Part shown: positions 1 through 8,748 of the stretch, piece by piece | Position numbering within the stretch: the first letter of the stretch is position 1 | Layout: the number at the start of each line of letters is the position of its first letter | Assembly (NCBI RefSeq): GCF_005405925.1 | Contig: NZ_BJHV01000001.1 | Coordinates: forward strand, 1,302,001-1,366,000 | Length of the DNA: 64,000 nt | Source of the DNA: Streptomyces antimycoticus | Lineage (GTDB): Bacteria; Actinomycetota; Actinomycetes; Streptomycetales; Streptomycetaceae | Direction of reading: 5' to 3' | Program-made: the position numbers and the translations under genes | Notes under the pieces: generated by a model | Databases searched by the model: none | The model's input: only the letters and a program-made list of their open reading frames with translations | What the model was told of the DNA's origin: nothing

Positions 1-10
1 CGGGCGCGGA

Positions 11-38
11 AGCGAGGACCGCTGATCCTCTCCTCGCT
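11..38 (-). terminator. Hairpin terminator after the eCIS operon
   Basis: An 8-bp perfect inverted repeat (AGCGAGGA at 11-18, TCCTCGCT at 31-38) with a 12-base loop lies 34 bases past the stop of the amidase, the last gene of the minus-strand operon. There is no clear T-run, which is usual in high-G+C actinobacteria. It is read as the operon's terminator by position and symmetry only. Confidence 0.5.
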
Positions 39-71
39 CCGCCCCCGGGGCAGGGGAAAACCGCGCCGCGG

Positions 72-944
72 CTAGACGTTCGGCACGCGCAGCTTGTCCC
101 AGCTGGTCTTGCCGGGGATGCCGTCCGCGTCATCGCCGGAGTAGCCCAGTTTGCGCTGCCAGGCCGCGTAGGACTTGCGGTCCGCCTCGGTCCAGTCGGG
201 GCTCGGGCCCTCCTCGTAGCGTCCGCAGCCCTCGGCCACCAGCCGCTTGCCCATCGCCGTGATGATCTTGCTTACCCGGCCGGAGCGGAAGAAGTCGGCG
301 CCCGGGAACGGCTCATAGGTCGCCGGCGGCTTGGGGGCCGGGCCGTCCGGTTTGGCACCGAGCCGCTTGGCGATGCGGCCGCGCATGGAGTCCATCGTGA
401 AGCCACGCGGGTCGATCTTGCCCGGCTGCCACTCCAGATGGCCGATCACCGACCGCTGGGTCCAGCCGTGGGCGCGGCAGATGGCCGCGGACACCTTCTC
501 GATGGCCAGCTTCTGCGCCTCCGGCCACGGGTCCTCGCCATCGCCGAGGTTGATGCACTCGAAGCCGTAGAAGTGGCGGTTGCCGTCGGTGTCCGCCTCG
601 TTGTCCGGCGGCAGCGCGGATTCGTCGACGACGGCTCTGAGCACGTCGCTGTCGCCGAGCCCCGCGTGGTTGGCGCGGCCGTGGCCGACCATGTGGACCG
701 CGCCGGCCTTGTCGATGACGCCGTGGCACAGCGGCCCCGGCAGCGCGGAGTGTCCCTCGTAGCACAGCTCCACGGAGGAGTCCGTGCCCTTGGTGACGGT
801 GTGGTGGATCATCACCCCGTTGACCGGGCCCCAGGGGCCCTTGGAGTTGCGGTTGTGAGTGCGCCAGTCGCGGTACTCATGGACTTCCAGTCCCTCGTCG
901 CGAAGCGCCTTGAGCAGACGGTCGGCGGTGAGCGGCGTGGCCAT
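72..944 (-). CDS. PGRP-type N-acetylmuramoyl-L-alanine amidase at end of eCIS operon
   Basis: Predicted 290-residue amidase that cleaves the lactyl-peptide bond of peptidoglycan. The Amidase_2/PGRP fold covers about residues 25-190. Visible zinc-site candidates are H47-H48 in MIHHTV and H169 in GHLEW, followed by PGKIDP (K176, D178). The C-terminal segment from about 225 contains a peptidoglycan-binding-like module (TEADRKSYAAWQRKLGY). The ATG at 944 is chosen because AAGGAG sits 6 bases upstream; the frame stays open further upstream but without family similarity. No signal peptide is seen, so the enzyme would be cytosolic or released by lysis. It is the most distal gene of the contractile injection operon, 77 bp after the DUF6519 gene, so a role in wall penetration or lysis-linked release is inferred, not shown. 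Confidence 0.85.
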   Translation of the reverse strand: MATPLTADRLLKALRDEGLEVHEYRDWRTHNRNSKGPWGPVNGVMIHHTVTKGTDSSVELCYEGHSALPGPLCHGVIDKAGAVHMVGHGRANHAGLGDSDVLRAVVDESALPPDNEADTDGNRHFYGFECINLGDGEDPWPEAQKLAIEKVSAAICRAHGWTQRSVIGHLEWQPGKIDPRGFTMDSMRGRIAKRLGAKPDGPAPKPPATYEPFPGADFFRSGRVSKIITAMGKRLVAEGCGRYEEGPSPDWTEADRKSYAAWQRKLGYSGDDADGIPGKTSWDKLRVPNV

Positions 945-1021
945 GGATGTGCTCCTTAGGGATTCGGCATGGTGATGTACGGATGCCACGGTCACGGAAC
1001 TCAATGGGCTCCGGACCGGGC

Positions 1022-2557
1022 CTACGCTTCCGGTTCGGCGCCCTTCCCGGCCCTGGTCTCGGCATCCGCCGCGGCCTCCGCCGCGAGCGCCTGCGCGTCC
1101 GCGGCCGGGGCGGGCGTGGCCAGCGGCCCGAACACCATCCGCAGATCCAGCTCCGCCTGTTCGGCCGTCACCCACGCCAGCGGGGCGTAGTGCACCTGGA
1201 TCCCGGCCGGGGCCTGGAGCAGCGGGGTGCGGGCCGCGTTCACCGGCCACTCCACGGTGCCGGTGGCGGTGCGGGCCGGAATCAGCCAGTGGTCCCCGGA
1301 GCGGTAGGCGCCGTCGGGGGCGAAGTACACCTCGACGCCGTCCTCCAGGGGCAGCCAGCGGCCCTCCTCGACCTTGAGCGCTCCGTGCTTCAGCCGCGCG
1401 GCCGCGCCCTTGCGCGGGCGCCGGGCGCTCTCCAGGTGGTCCCAGCGGCGCAGGAACGGCCGCAGCTCCGGGCGGCGTCCGACGCCCGGCTCCGGCTCAC
1501 CGGACAGCCGCACCCGCCGCCCCGGCAGGTCGACCTCCTCCACCCGCAGCAGCGGCAGCGGCTCACCCCGGCTGGTGTAGGCGGTGTCCACGAACTCCAC
1601 CAGGTCCCCGACGCCCAGATCCAGCTTGTCGTCGCCGCCCAGTGACGCCAACTCCACCCAGGTGCCGTCGAGTTCATCGACCGGGAAGACCACCGAACCG
1701 TTCTCCCGGGACCATTTGAAGGTCGCCTCCTTCGCCGTACCGCCGTCGTGGATCTCCACCCGGTACAGCTGGTTCTCCGGGCCCCGGTAACGGGCGTCCG
1801 GCCGCACCAGGCAGGGGTCCTCATCCGCGTGTTCCGGCCGCTCGCCGCGGGCCGCCAGCCGGGACCCGGGCGCCGACGCCTTCCGCGCCCACGCCTCGAA
1901 CGCCTTGCCGACCTGGTCCTTGTTCGCCCCTTCCGGGTTCTCCAGCTCCAGGGCCGAGCCCTCCAGCGGCAGCACCTGCCAGACCACCTTGACCCGCGCC
2001 GCGGTGTCCGGCATGGCCGAGCCGAGGGCCACCTCGCGCAGCGCCGGGTCCTCGGCGGCGGTGACCGACCGCTCCCACACCTTGAGGCAGACCAGGAACG
2101 GCCGCTGCTCCGGCAGTCGGTCGCCCGGTCGCTCCGGGTCCCGGTAGGCGTCGGGCTGGTCCCAGTAGGTCCAGGTGGCGGGCGGCTCGGCCGGCTCGGG
2201 TGCGTCGGCCTCGCCTTCCTTGGCGGTGGCCCCGTCCGTCTCCTCGTCGTCGACCGGCACACCGGGCAGCGACCGGGTCGCGTCGCACAGGATGCCGTCG
2301 ACGTAGTAGCGGCCGCCCTCGATGATCAGGTCGTCCAGATCGCGGCTGCCGCCCTTGAAGGTGATGTGGAATCCGGCGTCCGCGGACGGGCCGCCGTGCT
2401 GCCCGATCAGGTCGGCGGCCAGCGTACGGCCCTGGTGGAGCTGGATCGCGGTCTGCTCGTTGGCGTCGGCGTCGAGCTGTACGCGGCCCTGCTGGGCGAC
2501 GACGGCGGAGTAGCGCCGGTCGGGCCGGAAGGTGAGACGGGAGAGATCGGCGTGCAT
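1022..2557 (-). CDS. DUF6519 domain protein of the eCIS cluster
   Basis: 511-residue protein beginning MHADLSRLTF and continuing through QQGRVQLDADANEQT, the hallmark N-terminus of DUF6519 proteins found beside contractile injection baseplates. No enzyme motif is visible. The rest looks beta-rich and is likely structural, perhaps at the baseplate periphery. The ATG at 2557 is preferred over an upstream in-frame start because the conserved N-terminus begins there and a GAGGGGG stretch lies about 9 bases upstream. An 81-bp gap separates it from the upstream tail protein gene, one of the longer gaps in the operon. The C-terminus (about the last 40 residues) is Ala/Glu-rich and probably disordered. 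Function unknown; family assignment is by recognition of the N-terminal motif. Confidence 0.75.
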   Translation of the reverse strand: MHADLSRLTFRPDRRYSAVVAQQGRVQLDADANEQTAIQLHQGRTLAADLIGQHGGPSADAGFHITFKGGSRDLDDLIIEGGRYYVDGILCDATRSLPGVPVDDEETDGATAKEGEADAPEPAEPPATWTYWDQPDAYRDPERPGDRLPEQRPFLVCLKVWERSVTAAEDPALREVALGSAMPDTAARVKVVWQVLPLEGSALELENPEGANKDQVGKAFEAWARKASAPGSRLAARGERPEHADEDPCLVRPDARYRGPENQLYRVEIHDGGTAKEATFKWSRENGSVVFPVDELDGTWVELASLGGDDKLDLGVGDLVEFVDTAYTSRGEPLPLLRVEEVDLPGRRVRLSGEPEPGVGRRPELRPFLRRWDHLESARRPRKGAAARLKHGALKVEEGRWLPLEDGVEVYFAPDGAYRSGDHWLIPARTATGTVEWPVNAARTPLLQAPAGIQVHYAPLAWVTAEQAELDLRMVFGPLATPAPAADAQALAAEAAADAETRAGKGAEPEA

Positions 2558-2638
2558 GGAAGGGGTCCCCCTCGAAAGGTTCGGAAGTCTGGCGGCGGGG
2601 GCCCGGACGAGCGGGCCGGGGTGTCGGGTCACGTCGGG

Positions 2639-4816
2639 TCAGGTCACGGCGATGACTCCCGCGTCCGTGCCCGCCGGGGCGTACTCCGCGAGCCGCGCCC
2701 GCAGGCTGTCCTCGCGCTGCGGCTGGTACAGATCGTGGAAGGCGCCCATCTCGGCGCCGTCCTCGGCGCCCCGGCGGATCTCCTCCGCGCAGCCGGCCGC
2801 CAACTGCCCGTACACCGGTGTGCCGTACCGCTCGCCGCTGAACAGCGGCCGCACCCGCCACGCCTCCTCGGCCCCCACCGGATCCGGCTGGCAGCGGTAG
2901 CGGCGCGGGGTGCGCGAGCCCGGCGGCACATAGCTGAAGCGCAGGCATCCGACCCCGCGCCGGGCCACGTGCATCCGCCCCGTGAAGAGGCTGTTCTCAC
3001 CGATCTGGACGGCGTGGGTGTGCACTTCGCCGATGACGGTGGTGCGGTGGGCGTGCAGCACGGCGTGGGCGTGGCGGCAGTCCGGGGCGGACAGCGCCGG
3101 GCGGTCGTGTCCGGTGGCGTCCAGGATGGAGTCGCGGATGTGGAGGGCGAGCGGGTCGGTGTGCACCTCCTCGCCGATGACCTCGATGGTGCCGAGGATG
3201 CTGCGCTCGATCTGGACGCATGCGGTGGTGCGCTCCAGGACCAGGCTGGGCTCGTCGGGCGAGCGCGGTTCGCACTCCGGCTCCAGGGACCAGCCGGGGA
3301 CGAGGGTGCAGTGGCGCAGCACCACGGCGCCGACCGGCCCGGTGACGTTGAGGCCGCGCCCCGCGATCAGCAGCCCGTCCAGGACGATGCGCGGCGCTTC
3401 GCCACCGGTGTGTCCGGTCTCCTCCCGCGCCCGGATGTTGAGCGCGTCGGGGCGGTTGCTGTACCAGTCCAGCAGCCGGATCACCGGCCGGGTGCCCTCG
3501 GCGGCGCGCAGTTCGAGGCGGTCGCCCGGGTCCAGGTCGAAGTCCAGTTGCTCCTGGTAGGCGCCGCTGTGGGTGATCTCGATGATGCCCTCGGGGCCGC
3601 ACCGCCCGCCCCGCCGGTCGTGCTGCCACTGCCGGTAGGCGTCCATGATCCGCTGGTGGGCGCAGCCCGGCCCGACCCGGTAGACCTCCGCGGCCGGGGA
3701 GGTCTCACGGTCGTCCCGCTCGTACTCCCCGCCGCCCATGTCGTCGGGGTACGCGTAGTGGTAGGTGACCCAGACGCCGTGGCGCGGCGCCGCGCGCGAG
3801 CCGAAGGCGATCCGGCCGCGCTCGGGGTCGATGACCACCTGGCCGCGCTTCGCCCGGTAGCGCCAGTCGGTCAGATCGGCCACCACGATGTCCGACGGCG
3901 GTACGGGCTCGTCGTGGCCGTCGCGCCAGACGGTGAAGCTCTTGCCGGGTCCGTAGGAGTCGAGGAGATGGTCCGCGAGCTGCCGGCGGCCGATGTACGC
4001 GGGCACATTGTCCATAGCGGCGATGTGTGTCGCGGACGGTTCGGGTTCGGGCCGGGTCACCAGCGGGGTGTCATTGCCGAGGATCGAGAAGGTGTAGAGG
4101 TTGCGGGCCCGGTCGATGCAGTACGCGGGCGCCTTGGTCACCTGGTACGGCTTCAGCCGCCAGACGAACAGCCCGACCCCGGCCGGAGTGTGGCCGCCCT
4201 GCCTGCGGCGGGAGCCCGCGCGCCGTACGTCCACCGAGCGCGCCACCGTGCCGAACGGCCCGCCCGCCAGGTCCAGCGCCGCCCCGTCCCGCAGATCGGC
4301 GAGCCGGCCCCGGGAGAGCCTGCGTACGTCCGCCGCCGCGCCACCCGTCCCGCCGTACAGCTTGACCGGCTGCTGGTGCGCGGTGAGCCGGGAGAACTCC
4401 ACGGCGCGGGCGGGCCATCCGGCCACCGACGCGGAGAGCTCCTCCAGCAGCGCGAGCGTGCCCTTGCGCCGCCGGTTGGCCACGGTGGCGGCGACGTCGC
4501 GGCGCGGCGCCAGTGCCTCGGCCAGCCGCGCCCGGGACGCGTCCGGCGGCCCGCCGTCGCGCAGTCCGGTGGCCAGGACCCGTTCGTAGCCGGGCAGCGG
4601 ACGGTAGCCCACCAGATCGCCGAGGTAGGGCAGCACCCATGCGGTGGCGGTCTCCACGAACCAGTCGTCGTACTGTCGCTCGGCCCCGTCGCGTACCCGA
4701 TCGACCTGCTCGGCGATCACGGCGAGCAGGGCGCGCAGGGGCTCGCCCGCCTCGGCGTCCCTGAGGCGATGCCACTGCGGAAGCAGCTCGGCGAGCCCGT
4801 CCGGCTCCCTGCTCAT
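2639..4816 (-). CDS. eCIS tail protein, gpI-like N-terminus plus beta-helix region
   Basis: 725-residue protein. The first ~150 residues (PQWHRLRDAEAGEPLRALLA onward, with YLGDLVGYRPLP) resemble the P2 gpI-type tail protein module that follows baseplate wedge genes in phage tails and Afp/PVC particles. About residues 400-640 show short hydrophobic repeats with regularly spaced V/I/L and turns (LDGLLIAGRGLNVTG, LRHCTLVPG), as in right-handed parallel beta-helices used for host binding or structural spikes. The start codon overlaps the upstream gene's stop (ATGA), indicating translational coupling to the J-like baseplate protein. A peripheral baseplate or adhesin role is inferred. No separate tail-fibre gene of the Afp13 kind is present, so this protein could hold the only fibre-like element. 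Confidence 0.7.
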   Translation of the reverse strand: MSREPDGLAELLPQWHRLRDAEAGEPLRALLAVIAEQVDRVRDGAERQYDDWFVETATAWVLPYLGDLVGYRPLPGYERVLATGLRDGGPPDASRARLAEALAPRRDVAATVANRRRKGTLALLEELSASVAGWPARAVEFSRLTAHQQPVKLYGGTGGAAADVRRLSRGRLADLRDGAALDLAGGPFGTVARSVDVRRAGSRRRQGGHTPAGVGLFVWRLKPYQVTKAPAYCIDRARNLYTFSILGNDTPLVTRPEPEPSATHIAAMDNVPAYIGRRQLADHLLDSYGPGKSFTVWRDGHDEPVPPSDIVVADLTDWRYRAKRGQVVIDPERGRIAFGSRAAPRHGVWVTYHYAYPDDMGGGEYERDDRETSPAAEVYRVGPGCAHQRIMDAYRQWQHDRRGGRCGPEGIIEITHSGAYQEQLDFDLDPGDRLELRAAEGTRPVIRLLDWYSNRPDALNIRAREETGHTGGEAPRIVLDGLLIAGRGLNVTGPVGAVVLRHCTLVPGWSLEPECEPRSPDEPSLVLERTTACVQIERSILGTIEVIGEEVHTDPLALHIRDSILDATGHDRPALSAPDCRHAHAVLHAHRTTVIGEVHTHAVQIGENSLFTGRMHVARRGVGCLRFSYVPPGSRTPRRYRCQPDPVGAEEAWRVRPLFSGERYGTPVYGQLAAGCAEEIRRGAEDGAEMGAFHDLYQPQREDSLRARLAEYAPAGTDAGVIAVT

Positions 4817-7800
4817 GAGGTGACCTCCGTAAGGATCAGCGTGTCCGGGACATCGGGTGAGAGCAGCGCGAGCCGCGCCGGGCGGATGCCGCGGAAGACG
4901 GACACCGTGCGGCCCTTGGCGAGCCGGCGGGTGTCGGTGATGTCGGGGTTGAGGCGCAGCAGTTCGGCGAGCGGGATGCCGTGGCGCCCGGCGATGTCGG
5001 TGAGCGTCTCGCCGTCCGTGGCGGCGACCCGGTAGGTGTCCTCGGCATACTCGGCGGGCCGGGCGGGGACCACGGCGCCGGGCTCGGTGAGCCGGCCGGC
5101 CAGATCGGCCAGCTCCTGCGGGGTGCTGGAGGCCGGGACGCCGGTGAAGGCGTCCACGTCCACATAGTCCACCCCGGGCACCGACTGGGCGGTGGCCAGG
5201 ACCTCGGAGAGCACGGCAGGCTGCCCCAACTCCCGTACCGGATAGCCGAGTTCGCGCAGCAGGGCCTGGCGCAGCCGGGGTTCGACCAGCTCCCAGGAGT
5301 GCTCCGGCGCCACCTTCACCCGCGCCACCAGCACCAGCAGCACGAGCTCGCGCACATCCACCCGGACCGGCAGCCGGGTGTCCCCGTAGGCGGCCAGCGA
5401 GGTGCGCAGGGCGCGCAGCACCTCCGCGTCCTCACCGATCGGCGCGTCGTCCACCCCGGCCACAGTGACATGGAGCACCTTGCGCCGCCCGTCGAACAGT
5501 TCGCGGGCCAGGGCCCGGCCGATGCCCGCGCGGGATCGGGCGAAGTCCTCGTAGTCCTGGAGGGAGACCAGCCGGTCGAGCGCGGAGACCGCGAGCGGGA
5601 TGGTGCGCCGGGTCATCCCCGGGCCGTCGCCGTCCGCGCCACCGGTGGCGGGCTGCGGGTTGGTGACGGCGGTGACGCCGAGCGGCCGGGTCAGGGCCTG
5701 GGTGATGCGGTCCGCGGGGACGTTGGCGGCCTCGCCGGTGCCGAAGCGGTAGCGGGCCCGTACGTTCTCGTGGCCTCTGGGCAGCCGGGCGCCGTGCACC
5801 CCGTCCCCGAAGGTCACCGTGGTCCGCCCGTCGCCGGTGGTCCCGGTGACGTAGACGCGCTCATGCGGTCCGCGTCCGGCGAGGCTGTCCACCCGGTGCC
5901 ACAGCAGCCCGTCGACGCGTATGTCGAGGGCGGGGGTGGCGCCCAGCGGATTGTCCGCGGGGAGCCAGGTCAGTGGCGACTGCCACAGCTCGAAGGTCTG
6001 GTTGGCCAGGGCGGGATCGCCGCTGCCGATGGGCTCGTCACGGCTCTCGCCGTGGGTGGCGGGCACCACGTTGCCCTGGACGCGGACCGTCTCCCGGCGG
6101 TAGCGGTAGGCCAGGTCGGCGGTGAGGGCCAGGGTGGTGTGGACGTGGTCGCCGGGCAGGTCGGGGTCGACGCGCTGGTCCACGGCGGCGATCACCGCCA
6201 GCTCCGTGCCCCGGACCCCCGTCGGGCCGCCCGGCCCGGCCGGACCCGGGATGTCGGTGCGCTCGCCGGAGACGACGATCCGGCGCCCCGGCCGCAACCC
6301 GTCGTACAGTTCGGCGAGCTCGATCTCGTTGCCGTGCACATCCTCGCCCAGCGGCTCGTCCGCCGGGCGCAGCGGCTCACCGCCCGCGTGCACGGTGGTG
6401 TCGCGGATCGCGGAGAGCAGCACATCGTGTTCATCGAGCCACGGGTCGGCGAGCGTGAGCTGGGTGCCGCGGCCGGTGATGCCGTAGTTGGTGTACGCGG
6501 CGGTGCGCACGGCGACGACACGGGTGGTGACGCGGGCCAGCTTCTCGTCGCCCGGGATGCCGTCCGGCTCGCCGGAGCCCTTGCGGGGGCGCTCGATGGC
6601 CACCCAGCTGCCGACGGTGAGGGAGTCCTGGACCGAATCCAGCGGCAGGACATAGCGGTTGGCGGGCTCCGGCACGGTCGCGATGCCGATCTCCACGGCC
6701 GGGGGCTCGCTGCCGGGGGTGAACCGCAGCGTCAGCTCGTAGGTGCCGTAGGGGATCTGCTTCGGGGGTTCGCCACGGCTCAGCATCCACTGCTGGGTCT
6801 CCCCGTTGTCCACGACCACATGCACCCGGCCGTCCTCGGCGGGCCGGGACACGAACAGGGTGAGCGGCGGCAGTCCGGGCAGCAGAGTGGCGGTGACACC
6901 GGGCTCCTGCGAGTCGGTGGGACGGCTCCTGAGCCAGCCCAGGTCATGGTCCTGGCCGAGGCGGGTGGACAGCTGGACCTTCCCGGGGCCGAGGTCGAAC
7001 TCGGCGCTCTGCGGCAGGTTCTCGGTGCGCTGCCACGACGTCCCGGTCTCGATGTGCTGGAACTCCGCCTTCACCGGCACCTTGCCCGCCGTGTCGTACA
7101 CGATCCGTACGGCGGTCAGCTCACCGCCAGTCAGCGGCCAGTCGGTCTGCCGGATGACCCGGCCCCGGTCGTCCTGCACCGGCTTGAGCGGCGCCATCGC
7201 CCCGAAGGGCGCGGCCGTCACCCGCATCGCCAGCAGCTCGCGCAGCAGCGCGACGGTCCCCGGCGGGGCCGTGGCGGCCGGGGCGGCCCGCCGCCACGCC
7301 GCGTACATGCCGTGGGCCACCCTCGGGTCGAGGGCGGAGAGCAGCCCGGCGGCCAGGTCGGAGCCCGGCCCGAAGAGCCGTCGCGGATCGTGCGCCGCCG
7401 TGGAGCGGGCGCCGGAGGGGGGCCGTACGACGCGGGTGCGCAGGGCGGGGAGGACGGCGCCGAGCGCACGTACGGCGGTGGAGCCGTGAGCGGCGCCGGG
7501 GGACCCGGTGGCGCTGTCGGCCGCGGGCCGGTCCTCGGCGAGCTGAGACCTCAGCCGCACCTCGCCGCCGGGCCCGGAGGAGTCCAACTCACCTGCCCGT
7601 TCGCGCAGGAGGCCGATCACCGCCTCCAGCCGCTCGAACCAGGCGGCGACCTCCTCGTACGGGGCGGCCAGCACCTGCGCCTCCGCCAGCCGGTCATGCG
7701 GTTCGGTGAGCCGCCGGGCGAGCTGCGCGGGCGTGCTGATCCCGTCCAGGTCGGCTCGTAGCGGCGCCAGCACCTGCGCGTCGAACTCCTCGATCAGACG

Positions 7801-8748
7801 GCTGACGGGACGCGGATTGGGGTGGTCCGGCGCAGGCTCGGCGTCCCCCCAATCGTCCGGGTCCTCACCCGCCTCCGGGTCGGTGATCCACCGGCGTACC
7901 TCGTCCACCAGCTCCTTGAGGGACGGCGGGGCGGACTCCGGCAGCCCGATCGCGGTCACGTCCTCCTCGCGGTCGACGGTCACGCGCGCGACGGGCAGCA
8001 GCAGCCTCCCCCAGCTACCGCCGGGAGGTGCCCCCTGACCGCCACTCCCAGACTCCGCCGTCCCGCCGAAGACGAAGAGCAGCTTGTCGCCGACGGTCAG
8101 CCCGAGCGAGGTCCCCGAGACCAGCAGTTCCGACCTTCGTCGCAGGTCGTCGGGGCCGATCAGGGCCGGGCGACGGCGGCGCACCGCCAGTTCGTTCCAG
8201 GCCCAGCGGGCGGCCAGGTCCTCGCTCGTCTCGAAGGTCTGCGACTCCTCGTCGGAGGCCGCCGGGACGCTGTGGCTGATGGCCCCGCGCGGAATCGTCA
8301 CCACCACGTCCTCGGCGCGCGGATCCCGGTCCAGGGTGTACGCGAGGTGGGTGTCGGCGGCCACGCCCGGCCGTGGCACATGACCGACCAGCCGCCCCAG
8401 GAGGGCGAGCGAGCGGTGGTCGTGGGCGGTGCGCAGATAGCCCTCGTCGGCGATGCGCTCGGAGTGGAAGGTCAGCAGGTCGCCCAGGACCGCCCAGGCG
8501 TCCAGCAGCCCGATGGCCGGGTCGTCCGGGGTGCGCACGGTCAGGCCGCGCAGCGCGGGGTAGGCGGGCGAGGCGAGCCGGTCGAGCATGGCGGCCAGGA
8601 AGGAGCCGTAGTCGCCGACGCGATAGTCCAGGGCGGTGCGGCCGGGTGGGTTGTGCGGGGCGCCGGGGCCCCGGCGCTCGTCGTGGCCGCCGCAGCCGCA
8701 GCCGCAGCCGCAGCCACCGGAGTTGACGTGGTCGGGGTGGTCGCTCAT
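4813..8748 (-). CDS. Baseplate assembly protein, J/gp6-like, second copy (with LysM)
   Basis: 1311-residue wedge protein of the putative baseplate assembly family (TIGR02243-like; counterpart of Afp12/Afp11). The N-terminus has a striking alternating Cys-Gly stretch (CGCGCGCGG, residues 13-21) that could bind metal. The conserved segment RTALDYRVGDYGSFLAAMLDRL follows at about 37-58. The C-terminal third has the J-fold region (ALTRPLGVTAVTNPQPATGG, then RSRAGIGRALAR). A LysM-like module lies close to the end (DGETLTDIAGRHGIPLAELL). The ATG at 8748 overlaps the preceding gene's stop (ATGA). Residues about 237-249 (QGAPPGGSWGR) are the translation of a dispersed palindromic repeat, apparently an in-frame insertion. 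Confidence 0.8.
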   Translation of the reverse strand: MSDHPDHVNSGGCGCGCGCGGHDERRGPGAPHNPPGRTALDYRVGDYGSFLAAMLDRLASPAYPALRGLTVRTPDDPAIGLLDAWAVLGDLLTFHSERIADEGYLRTAHDHRSLALLGRLVGHVPRPGVAADTHLAYTLDRDPRAEDVVVTIPRGAISHSVPAASDEESQTFETSEDLAARWAWNELAVRRRRPALIGPDDLRRRSELLVSGTSLGLTVGDKLLFVFGGTAESGSGGQGAPPGGSWGRLLLPVARVTVDREEDVTAIGLPESAPPSLKELVDEVRRWITDPEAGEDPDDWGDAEPAPDHPNPRPVSRLIEEFDAQVLAPLRADLDGISTPAQLARRLTEPHDRLAEAQVLAAPYEEVAAWFERLEAVIGLLRERAGELDSSGPGGEVRLRSQLAEDRPAADSATGSPGAAHGSTAVRALGAVLPALRTRVVRPPSGARSTAAHDPRRLFGPGSDLAAGLLSALDPRVAHGMYAAWRRAAPAATAPPGTVALLRELLAMRVTAAPFGAMAPLKPVQDDRGRVIRQTDWPLTGGELTAVRIVYDTAGKVPVKAEFQHIETGTSWQRTENLPQSAEFDLGPGKVQLSTRLGQDHDLGWLRSRPTDSQEPGVTATLLPGLPPLTLFVSRPAEDGRVHVVVDNGETQQWMLSRGEPPKQIPYGTYELTLRFTPGSEPPAVEIGIATVPEPANRYVLPLDSVQDSLTVGSWVAIERPRKGSGEPDGIPGDEKLARVTTRVVAVRTAAYTNYGITGRGTQLTLADPWLDEHDVLLSAIRDTTVHAGGEPLRPADEPLGEDVHGNEIELAELYDGLRPGRRIVVSGERTDIPGPAGPGGPTGVRGTELAVIAAVDQRVDPDLPGDHVHTTLALTADLAYRYRRETVRVQGNVVPATHGESRDEPIGSGDPALANQTFELWQSPLTWLPADNPLGATPALDIRVDGLLWHRVDSLAGRGPHERVYVTGTTGDGRTTVTFGDGVHGARLPRGHENVRARYRFGTGEAANVPADRITQALTRPLGVTAVTNPQPATGGADGDGPGMTRRTIPLAVSALDRLVSLQDYEDFARSRAGIGRALARELFDGRRKVLHVTVAGVDDAPIGEDAEVLRALRTSLAAYGDTRLPVRVDVRELVLLVLVARVKVAPEHSWELVEPRLRQALLRELGYPVRELGQPAVLSEVLATAQSVPGVDYVDVDAFTGVPASSTPQELADLAGRLTEPGAVVPARPAEYAEDTYRVAATDGETLTDIAGRHGIPLAELLRLNPDITDTRRLAKGRTVSVFRGIRPARLALLSPDVPDTLILTEVTS
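8005..8036. repeat. Dispersed palindromic repeat, copy 1 (inside baseplate gene)
   Basis: Contains CCCCCAGCTACCGCCGGGAG followed by GTGCCCCCT. Near-identical elements occur at 44313-44349 and 59519-59552 in the same orientation. The core can form a short hairpin (CCCAGC/GCYGGG around TACC). This copy is translated in frame on the minus strand as GAPPGGSWG within the J-like baseplate protein. Confidence 0.7.

Noticed and set aside
1748..5035. Very long plus-strand open frame (1095 codons) opposite the DUF6519 and tail genes
   Set aside because: High-G+C antisense shadow; composition is Arg/Gly/Val/His-rich without any family motif, and the minus strand holds recognised proteins.
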